NCBI GenBank assembly: GCA_951800645.1
Contig: CATOIK010000008.1
Location: 33,654 to 97,653 of the forward strand
Length of the DNA: 64,000 bases
Direction of reading: 5' to 3'
DNA from: an uncultured Eubacteriales bacterium
GTDB taxonomy: Bacteria > Bacillota > Clostridia > Lachnospirales > Lachnospiraceae
A model generated the notes under the pieces. It had not been told where the DNA came from. It saw only the letters and a list, made by a program, of their open reading frames with translations, and did not search any database. Positions 52,492-61,700 of this stretch are shown piece after piece. The translations under genes were made by a program, and so were the position numbers. Each line of letters opens with the position of its first letter. Positions within the stretch are counted from its first letter, which is position 1.

Positions 52492-53679
52492 ATGAACCAG
52501 AATCCATTTAACAATCCCTTTGGGGGCGGCCCCATGGGAAACGGAGACCTTTTCGGGGAGCTTTTTGAGAAGATGAAAGAGACTCAGAAGGCATCCAAAG
52601 GGCAGAAGCCCAAAAAGGAACCTAAGGAAGGGCCGAAGGGGCCGGAGAAATTTGACTCTGACGGAAATCCGGTAAAGAAAAAGAAACGGATTGGCCGGAT
52701 TGCAGGTGTTTTGGTCGGTTTGGTAGTAGTGGGATTTCTGGCTATGGACTGTTTTTATGTGCTGGATGAGGAAAACTATGGGGTTGTGACCACTTTAGGA
52801 AGCCCTGCGTCCCAGTCTCAGGCAGGTCTTCACTTTAAAATTCCGCTGATTCAGAATGTACGGTTTGTGTCCAAGGGAATTAAGGGCATGGCCATCGGCT
52901 ACGACCAGCAGACCGGAGAGGCCAAAGAAGACGAATCCATTATGATTACCAAGGATTTTAACTTTGTAGACACAGATTTCTATCTGGAGTATATGGTGGA
53001 TGATCCGGTCAAATACCTGTATGCGTCTGCAGAGCCGGAGGCCACCTTGAAAATGCTGGCTCAGTCCTATATCCGCGATACTGTTGGCATCCATAATGTA
53101 GATGATGTTATCACTACAGGAAAAGCGGAGATTCAGTCAGAAATCAAGGAACTGCTGACAAACCGGATGATTGCGGAGGATATAGGTCTTTCTGTGGTAA
53201 ATATTTCGATTCAGGACGCTTTCCCGCCTACCACTGAGGTTATGAATGCCTTTAAAAATGTGGAAAACGCCAAGCAGGGTAAGGAGACGGCCATCAACAA
53301 TGCCAACAAGGACCGGAATGAGAAGATTCCCCAGGCAGAGGCGGAGTGCGACCAGATTATTAAAAATGCAGAGGCAGACCGGGAAGCCCGTATCAACGAG
53401 GCAGAAGGCCAGGTGGCCCGGTTCAACCAGATGTACGCCGAGTATTCCAAGTATCCGCTGATTACCAAACAGCGTATGTTCTATGAGACCATGGAGGATG
53501 TGCTGCCGGGTATGAAGGTGTATATTATGGACGATGACGGAACCCAGAAGATGCTGCCCTTAGAACCTTTCAGCACTGCAGTGCAGGCAGGTGCGGCAGT
53601 CAGCCCAGGGACGCCTGGAGCCGGTCGGGCTGAGACCAGTCCGGCAGCCACGGAATCGGAAAAGGAGGCAGGATCATGA
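52492..53679 (+). CDS. hflK: HflK-like SPFH-domain membrane protein
   Basis: 395 residues from ATG 52492 (AGGAGG upstream). A Gly/Pro/Lys-rich cytoplasmic N-terminus, one membrane helix (GVLVGLVVVGFLAMDCFYVL, ~residues 65-84), then the SPFH/Band 7 domain (EENYGVVTTLGSP..) and a coiled-coil (NANKDRNEKIPQAEAECDQI). With HflC it forms large membrane cages that modulate the FtsH protease. Overlaps hflC by 4 bp. Confidence 0.9.
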   Translation: MNQNPFNNPFGGGPMGNGDLFGELFEKMKETQKASKGQKPKKEPKEGPKGPEKFDSDGNPVKKKKRIGRIAGVLVGLVVVGFLAMDCFYVLDEENYGVVTTLGSPASQSQAGLHFKIPLIQNVRFVSKGIKGMAIGYDQQTGEAKEDESIMITKDFNFVDTDFYLEYMVDDPVKYLYASAEPEATLKMLAQSYIRDTVGIHNVDDVITTGKAEIQSEIKELLTNRMIAEDIGLSVVNISIQDAFPPTTEVMNAFKNVENAKQGKETAINNANKDRNEKIPQAEAECDQIIKNAEADREARINEAEGQVARFNQMYAEYSKYPLITKQRMFYETMEDVLPGMKVYIMDDDGTQKMLPLEPFSTAVQAGAAVSPGTPGAGRAETSPAATESEKEAGS

Positions 53680-54545
53680 AGAAGACAGGAAAGTTACTCG
53701 GTGGTTTGATTGCAGTAGGCGCAGTGCTGATCCTGACTTCCTCTATGGTGATTACTTACCCGGATGAGTACAAGCTGATTCGCCAGTTCGGCGAGATTGT
53801 GCGGGTAGAGGAGCAGCCGGGAATCAGCTTTAAGATTCCCTTTATCCAGTCCAGCGATACCATCCCAAAGGCGCTGCAGATTTATGATATTCCAAAATCG
53901 GATGTGATAACAAAAGATAAAAAGAGCATGATTGCCGATGCTTTTGTTCTTTGGCGGATTTCGGATCCGGTTTTGTTTACCCGCCATTTAAACGGACAGG
54001 TGGCTCAGGCCCAGTCCCGCATTTCCGCATCCGTGTTTTCCTCTTTAAAATCGGTCATTTCCAATATGGATCAGACGGAAATTATTGAAAACCGGGACGG
54101 TAAGCTAGCTCTGGACATCAAGGCCAACATTGGAAATTCCCTGGATGGCTATGGGATCCAGGTGCTGGCAGTGGAGACCAAGTCTCTGGATATGCCGGAT
54201 GACAACAAACAGTCGGTATATGAGCGGATGATTTCAGAGCGGAACAACATTGCAGCCTCCTACACGGCCCAGGGTAATTCTTCCGCTCAGAAGATTAAAA
54301 ATGACACCACTAAGGAAGTGGAAGTTATGAAGTCCAGGGCCAGTGCAGACGCGGAGAAGATCCGGGCGGAAGGCGAGGCTCAGTACATGCATATTTTATC
54401 GGAGGCCTACAACGATGCCAGCAAGGCGGATTTCTACAATTTTGTCCGCTCTCTGGATGCGGCCAAGGCGTCCTTAAAAAACGGCGGAAACACCTTGATC
54501 TTAGATAAAGATTCCCCAATTACCCGGATTTTTTATGGGTATTAA
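53676..54545 (+). CDS. hflC: HflC-like SPFH-domain membrane protein
   Basis: 289 residues. N-terminal membrane helix (LLGGLIAVGAVLILTSSMVI), SPFH domain (ITYPDEYKLIRQFGEIVRV), coiled-coil (ASADAEKIRAEGEAQYMHIL) and a C-terminal YNFVRSLDAAKASLKNG helix, as in HflC. Start overlaps the hflK stop (ATGA), implying coupled, stoichiometric synthesis. Confidence 0.9.
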   Translation: MKKTGKLLGGLIAVGAVLILTSSMVITYPDEYKLIRQFGEIVRVEEQPGISFKIPFIQSSDTIPKALQIYDIPKSDVITKDKKSMIADAFVLWRISDPVLFTRHLNGQVAQAQSRISASVFSSLKSVISNMDQTEIIENRDGKLALDIKANIGNSLDGYGIQVLAVETKSLDMPDDNKQSVYERMISERNNIAASYTAQGNSSAQKIKNDTTKEVEVMKSRASADAEKIRAEGEAQYMHILSEAYNDASKADFYNFVRSLDAAKASLKNGGNTLILDKDSPITRIFYGY

Positions 54546-54572
54546 ATGAATGGTCAAAAGGAGATAGGAACT

Positions 54573-54917
54573 ATGAGTTATCCGAAGAAAAATCAGGTAT
54601 GGGTATTTGGCAGTGAGGTAGAAGGCAAACAGGCTTCCGAGGGCGTTGTGCGGAAAATCCTGGCTTACGGCGATGATCTGATGTGCGTGGAAAACCACTT
54701 TGAGACCGGAAGCATCGGCGCTGTGCATAGTCATCCCCACACCCAGATCACCTATGTGGTATCCGGCAAATTTGAGTTTACTGTTGGCGACAAGACTCAG
54801 GTAGTGACTGCAGGAGATACCCTTTACAAGCGGGACGCAGTGGTACACGGCTGCAAGTGCTTGGAGGCTGGCGTGCTGCTGGATATATTTACGCCGATGC
54901 GTCAGGATTTTGTGTAG
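54573..54917 (+). CDS. small cupin-domain protein
   Basis: 114 residues, one cupin barrel. Metal-binding motif 1 is HSHPHTQITYVVSGKFEF (His, His and a downstream Glu position), and motif 2 is GDTLYKRDAVVHGCKCL. Similar small cupins bind Mn/Fe/Zn and may be isomerases or sensors; the function here is unknown. ATG 54573 is chosen for the AAAGGAGA upstream. Follows hflC by 27 bp. Confidence 0.88.
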   Translation: MSYPKKNQVWVFGSEVEGKQASEGVVRKILAYGDDLMCVENHFETGSIGAVHSHPHTQITYVVSGKFEFTVGDKTQVVTAGDTLYKRDAVVHGCKCLEAGVLLDIFTPMRQDFV

Positions 54918-54963
54918 GTTTCTAAAAGAATCATCTCCGGGGATCGTCCCTGGGGAACGAGGC

Positions 54964-55010
54964 AAGCCACCTGGGCATACACTTTTATTAAGTATGCTTT
55001 AAGGTGGCTT
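54964..55010 (+). promoter_or_regulatory. hairpin sequestering the sigK-type ribosome binding site
   Basis: AAGCCACCT (54964-54972) pairs perfectly with AGGTGGCTT (55002-55010), with an inner GCATAC/GTATGC stem (54975-54980, 54992-54997). The 3' arm contains the AAGGTGG Shine-Dalgarno and ends 3 bp before the TTG start. It could act as a translational switch or as terminator of the cupin unit. Confidence 0.6.
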
Positions 55011-55013
55011 TCT

Positions 55014-55634
55014 TTGAATACATTTCCCAAACCGTTGACGCCTGCTGAGGAAAAAGTCTGTTTGAAACGCCTCCAGGACGGGGACCTCGAAGCCAGGGGC
55101 GTGCTGATCGAGCGGAATATGAGGCTGGTCGCCCATGTGGCGAAGAAATATCAGAATACGGATTACAGCATGGAAGACCTGCTTTCTGTGGGGACGATCG
55201 GTCTGATTAAGGCAGTGGACACTTTCCGGCTGGATAAAGGCATCCGCCTGGGAACCTATGCGGCCAAGTGTGTGGAAAACGAGATCCTGATGCTTCTTCG
55301 GGCGTCTAAGCGCCTGAGCAAAGAGGTTTCCCTCTATGAGCCTATTGGGGTAGACAAGGACGGAGAGTCCATCAGCCTGGTAGATGTGATTGAGATGGAA
55401 AACCGGGAGGTGTTGGAGGACATTATCCTGGAACAGGAAATTAAAGAACTGTATGATACTTACGAGTCTATACTGAAAGACCAGGAGAAGGAGGTAATCC
55501 GCATGCGCTACGGCCTGTTCGGCAAAGAGCCAAGGACCCAGCGGGAGATTGCGGCAAAGCTTGGAATTTCCCGCTCTTATGTCAGCAGGATAGAGAAAAA
55601 GGCATTAGGAAAGATGCGGAAGGCGTTTCCGTGA
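55014..55634 (+). CDS. sigK: RNA polymerase sporulation sigma factor, SigK type
   Basis: 206 residues from a TTG start. Region 2: GVLIERNMRLVAHVAKKYQN, DLLSVGTIGLIKAVDTF and GIRLGTYAAKCVENEILMLL (core binding and -10 recognition). Region 4: KDQEKEVIRMRYGLF and TQREIAAKLGISRSYVSRIE (-35 helix-turn-helix). The IGVDKDGESISLVDV segment matches SigK better than SigE. No long pro-sequence like that of Bacillus pro-SigK is visible, as in several clostridia. SigK directs late mother-cell gene expression. A sigma-K-type call rests on memory of family sequences. Confidence 0.88.
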   Translation: MNTFPKPLTPAEEKVCLKRLQDGDLEARGVLIERNMRLVAHVAKKYQNTDYSMEDLLSVGTIGLIKAVDTFRLDKGIRLGTYAAKCVENEILMLLRASKRLSKEVSLYEPIGVDKDGESISLVDVIEMENREVLEDIILEQEIKELYDTYESILKDQEKEVIRMRYGLFGKEPRTQREIAAKLGISRSYVSRIEKKALGKMRKAFP

Positions 55635-55640
55635 ATATGA

Positions 55641-55681
55641 CTGCCAGAAAACCTTACTTGCAGGTTTTCTGGCAGTTTTTT
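55641..55681 (+). terminator. terminator of sigK
   Basis: CTGCCAGAAAACCT, 7-nt loop, AGGTTTTCTGGCAG, then T6. A textbook intrinsic terminator. Confidence 0.95.
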
Positions 55682-55791
55682 CACTGTAAAAGAATAATTA
55701 TTTTTATAAATAAAGGAAAAGGTATGGAACAATTTGGAAAAAAAGTATATAATTAAAATAATTAGATGAGCTTGTAAAAGGAGGAATAGGT

Positions 55792-58700
55792 ATGAGAGCG
55801 TATCTAAGAAGAAACAGCAAACTTAGGGAAAGCATGAGGCGTTTTATTGCCTATGTTCTTTTAACTGTTGTATTCTTCAATTCTGTGCCTGTAACAGAGG
55901 CGTATGCTGCTGTCAAGAATAGCAGCATCGGTCTGGAATGGGGAGATACACCCGGCATAGAGGGAGAGGATAACGGAGACGGAATTTTACCGGATGAAAT
56001 TCGGTATGAGTTTTCATCTGAGTTTACCAGTGAAGACGAAAAGGAAAAGAGAATCACCCTGGATGTATTCTCGGATTCCGAATACACGATTTTCGGTGTA
56101 GAGACTCCTGACGGCCAAATGTCCGCGGGGGGGGGGACAGCCGAATATCTGGTAAATGAGAACGGCGTCTATGATTTTACCATTTATTATCTGAAGGGCG
56201 ATGCTCAGGATATAGCTACCCCCGGCGATGCTCAGGATATGGCTACCCCTGGTGATGCTCAGGGTATGGCTACCCCTGGTGATGCCCTGGAAGATAACCT
56301 GGCCAGTTCCGCCAATGCAGAGAAAGACGCTACTTCCTCTAATGCAGACGAAGAGAAAGCAAGTTCATCGGATGCATGGGAGGAGTTGGACGAGATTCCG
56401 CTGGAGAACGACCTGGCAGAATCTTTTGCAGCGGATGTTGAAGATGGAAGCCTTCGCAGTGCAACGGTTTCTTACGAAGTAACAGATATTCTTCCATTTA
56501 CTCATGAATTCCATATGGAGGCTTCGGAAGACGGTGCAAAAGCGGCAGTCCGCTTAACGGTTGTTCCTACAGAAGAAGACACCGTAATCCATGGCATCAT
56601 CCTGCCGGACGGCACTCGTGCAGATGGCACAGAGGCCTTATTTGATGTGGATAAAAACGGTACCCTTCAGTTCGAAGTGATTTACGAAAGAAATGCTTCC
56701 CAGAAAGCAAAGACAACTCCCTTTGGACTGGTCAGTTTGCTGATTGGAAGAAATACAAACGAGCAGACCAAGGTTCTCACCTATGATGTGAATCTGCTGG
56801 CGGACGAGCCGATGGTGGATTTAACCATAGAGAAGGAAAGCCCCTGGGATTATCTGTCTGTAACCAATGACACGATCGGGCATATGGTTACTGTCACCCT
56901 GAATATTAAAAAGGCAGATTCACAGTATGGAACCAGAACCATCAGAGTGGAGAGCCGGAATGATTGGTTTACAGTGGAAAACTATGTCACTCAGGCGGAT
57001 TTTATAAAAAAAGCGGAGTCGGATTATAGCGGAGTTACCTATACGATTGACAACGATAAATTGGGAAGCGGTGATGGAAGCCTTACCAGACTTCAGGTTC
57101 TTTTTAGACCACGTACGGATTTGAGAAGATCAATTTCAGAAAAAATTATGGAAGAGCCTGACTTTAACACGCTGGCATTTGGCGTGAAAGAAACCACGCC
57201 AGGTGTGGCAGGTGATGTTACAAAAGAATTAGAGATCAGGAGGGATTATTCGGAAACCTTTATAGAGAGCAGTGGTCTGGGTATTGTAAAGTCTGATCTG
57301 ACTTCAATTTACCATGGAACAAATGCTTTGACAGACGGCAGATTAAAACTGTTCCCAAGGAATAGTAATGATAGAGAACTGACCTTTTCTGGAAATAATT
57401 CCATACCAAGCACTTTCACGACTGGCTATTTTTACCTGCCTATTACAAAGAGCTTCCATACTCCGGTAAAAGATCTGAAGATCACCATACCGTTCCCGGA
57501 TGGGTTTGGAAGCGAGACGGGACAGAGTTTGCCTGAAGGAGGTAAGGGCTGGATTCTTACCGGCAGCAAGGACGGACTGAAACTTGGCAATGAAACGGTA
57601 AGTTCTTCGGAAGGCATGAGCGGAAGCGCAGTGGTTTCTTCCAATGTAAAATCCGATGACTTTTTTGGTACAAAGAACAATAAGAAACCTCAGATTGGTT
57701 TTGCCGTTAATTCACAACTGAAGGCAGATAAGAGTTATTTTGAATATGAGCCAGGCGACTACACAGCCAAGGATCCAATGATGGTTTCCTACCAGCAGTT
57801 AAAACGCCAGAGTGACGGCACATATGCCTGGGAACAGGTTGAGATGAACCTTGGATACCTGAAGGTTTCTGTGCCTAAGCTTGACATGAAGGAGTCAAAA
57901 CAGGCAAAAGTAGACAGCAAATCTCCAAATCAGGGGATTTTAGGAAACGGTTCTTACCGTATTACAGTGACAAATAAGGCTTCTGATACTGCTTTGCGAG
58001 GCGGGAACCGCGCCAGAACCTATCAGGATAGTGGAGTATTTGAGGCTACGCTTCCGGAGCAATTTGCTGCTGCTTCCCTAAAGGTAGATGGGGCATTAAA
58101 GGGACAGACAATCCAATACCAGTTATCGGGGGACAGTACCTGGAAAACAACAACCACCGGAGTATTCAGTATTCCAAGCGGACAATATGTAGCAAAGGTT
58201 CGAATTCCAATTCCTGCTTCTGGAATCGGCGAACAGAGCTTTACCCTGGATTTCCAGGCGTCTATTGCAACGGGCTCCACTTCGCTGGTAACAGTTTCTA
58301 TGAGCCTTTCTGGAACTGGGTATCCAGATGCAGAGCAGCTTAGTGTTTCATGGCAGCCATACTCTGAAACTGCCAGTAAGGTGACTTCGCTGTGGCTTGG
58401 AAATTCTAATAAATTTCACCTTTTTGCCCCAAAGCCTTCCAGTGTTGCTGCTAGCGCTGCGGAGTTTTCAGTAGTCCTTCGTTTTGATAATGAACCTTTG
58501 GGGAAGACGCCGCTTTATGAAAATGTTAAGATAAATGTTACTGGGGATATAAAAGACGGTATTAATGCGCTTTCTCTAATAGATCCCCAAGCGGTGCGTT
58601 GGAATGGAAATAATGCTAGTTCAGTTAAACAAGTTGATCTCGATACAGATGACACGCCGGTAACGCTGACTTATACTACGGTAAAGCACCCGGAGAAGCG

Positions 58701-61700
58701 AGTATATCAGATTGCGGATCCTAAACAGGATCAAATGATTGCATGGGATATTGAGGAAGATGATGTACTGACATCTCTGGAGATTTTCTTTGAAAAGGTT
58801 CAGTTTGAGGTTTTAATGGCCGATGGTGTTAAATGGTTGATGGGATGTAATATACTTCGTCAGGGACAAACCCTGAACGGGGCGGGACAGTTACAGGATA
58901 TTCCGGAAGGGGAATATACATTTCGTGGAACGGTTGTTGGTGATGGTCTAAATCTGAATGTAGGTAAGGACACATCTAATGTTAAGAAGACAATCTATCA
59001 GAAACTAGATGTAGTTTTAAAGAATCCTTCCATTGATGTTACGGTTCCGTCTTCCATTGCACAAGGAAGTACAATCGGAGAGATTACTTTTCGGATTCCT
59101 GGTTGGGAGCCGGTACAAGTTTCCGGGAAATATGATAATGTCAAGTATCCCGAAGGCAGCGCTGTGTATTTGCCTTTAAACACAGGGTACTATTATCTGG
59201 GAGGTGCCACCGGCTTTTCTGAAAAGACCATAAATGGGACCAGGTATCTTGTATATGACTTGTCTGGAAAACAAGTGTATGTTGCATACAGTCCGTCTAG
59301 ACTCTTTGTAAGGATACCGAAGGATGTGATTCTCTGTGTAGGAAGTAATGCGGAGATTTTCAAGGGAACAGGTTATGTGGATTATGGTCCGCTTCTGTCA
59401 ATTCCTGGAGAAGAATTCGGTTTGGTATTCCAGGAATACGAAAGTATGGTAGAAGATACAGTTGGGCTAACTGCTGACAGTGGTGTGGATTACAGTGGGA
59501 AGCGTTTGCTGCCATTGAACAGTTACGGAGAATCGACGATAGTTTCAAGCAGCAACAATCAGTTGTATGTTTTAACAGGATTAAAAAATGAATCCGCTGA
59601 TTTTTTACAGACTGCAATCCATCCAGAATCTTACGATCAGCCGTTTGCAGAGGCAATGATTGTAACAGGAGTATCAGAAGTAAGCGATTACCGTTTGATG
59701 CTTGGACTGCCAAGAACAAATGTTAGCTCTGCAGGTAAAACCAGCCAGATGAGTCTGTATTTAAAGAGTCTGGATTCCTCAAGTGTGACCGTTACAGGCG
59801 GTGATCCAACGAGCATCCGCTTTTTAAAACAGAATGGAACAACGGCTGCAGATACAGTAGAGGACGCACGCTTTGTTGAGGTTTTATGGGATAAGTTGCC
59901 TGGTAAAACTACCTTGACTGTTTCCCTGGATCTAACAATGAAGGAAGATGATGTGTATGCACTTTCTAATGAAAGAAATGCCTATCTGTCCGCTGAGGCA
60001 TATGCTGGCGGCAGTACAACTCCTTCCGCAATACCGGAGCAGACGGGAAGCTTTCAGTTTGTATGGGATACCATCAGCGGACTGGTATTCCAGGAAAGTG
60101 AAACGGCAGACCCGGATGGAATTTATTCCAGCGGTGATAAGATACCCACAAGCTTTGGCGGCGTTAAATATAAAAAGCCCGGAAGTACGAGCTGGACAAC
60201 ATCATCTACTACAACAACAATTAACTGGAAACACACCTATAATTCTGCAAGCGGTATCTATAAGGTTGCAGTGAAGCCGGTGAAAGCAGGACCATATACC
60301 GTATCTGTTTCTGTTCCTTCTGGAATGGTGCTGACCTATGATAATAAGACAGGTGATGGCAGCAATGCATTCTTGCGTGATACATCAACAGGCTTTGAGC
60401 TGTATGCAGATACAAGCGGGCTGCGTTGGGGAAGCGGAAGCCGCTCCTTTGATGAGGTAAACGCAGGCTACTATAAAAACCCAGGCGTCACGGTAGAACC
60501 CAATCCCCTTACTCTAAGAAGAGGGGACAGCAGCGCTGTTACTGTGACCCCAGATTCCAGAAGTACGGTTACAGGCTTGACCTTGAATGATGGTAATACC
60601 TATGCTGAATTAGGACAAGGCATGGGCGGCGGCCAGCCGGGAGATTCCATGACCTGGCCCCTTAAAGGTGTGGCACTTACAACCAGCACCAGGTATGGAA
60701 ATGTAACTGCAGAAAACATCTTTGGAGATTCCTATACCATTACCAATGCTTTAAAATATGAAGTGGTACGGAAACCCTATGTAACATTTAACAGGGGATC
60801 AGGAAGCTGGACAGATGGTACGACAGCAGTTAAAAAAGAGATTGAAATAGACGCATACGGAAGCTCTATGGACGCGTCCCTTGTTCCGGCTGTTACTCCG
60901 CCGGCAGGACAGGTATTTGCCGGTTGGAAGAACTCTACAACATTGTTTGACCCTACAACAGAGGATATTTCTCAGGGCACGACCTTGACAGCCAGTTATG
61001 TGGCAGATGCTGACGGAAATGGGATTCCTGATTCTTACCAGACAGACCTTACCTTTACAGCCCAGAACGGCGGCTTATTAAATGGTAAGTCAGAGCCGGT
61101 TGCCTTCAGTAAGCTGAAAATGGTAACCGATCCGGTGACCTCTCCGCTTTATCCGAATCCGGAAGACAACCCGGCTAACTGGAGTTCTACAGGATCTGCA
61201 AGACTGACATTGACTGAGATTCCTGCAGTTACAGTAACAGACAGTGAGCTGTTCCAGAGTCTGGGAACCTGGAAAGTTAATGAGGAGACTGATTTCATAA
61301 CGTCGGAAGCTTTGATCGCAAGAGATTATACAGGCGATACAACCCTGGAAGCACAAATCAAAGCCCTGGCAGTCCCGGTTACATATTCTCTGCAGGATCC
61401 TGCGAATCCGGAGCTTGCTGCAGGGACATTTAACAGTACTCTGGATTCTGACCTGTATATGGTAAATCCGGAGACAGGAAATGCAGTCAGATATTTTACA
61501 CCTAATGCACAGCTTGGATGGCCTGCAAAAACAACCATCATATCACCGGAAGGCTATGCCTTTATGTATTGGACTGTGCTTCAAAACGGAAGTTATGTAC
61601 CGATTACAAATCCTTCCGAATATTCGGTAACAGCACCGGTAACGCTTTACGCCCACTACGGCGCAGACAGCAACGGAGACGGAACTGCAGATGAGCTGCA

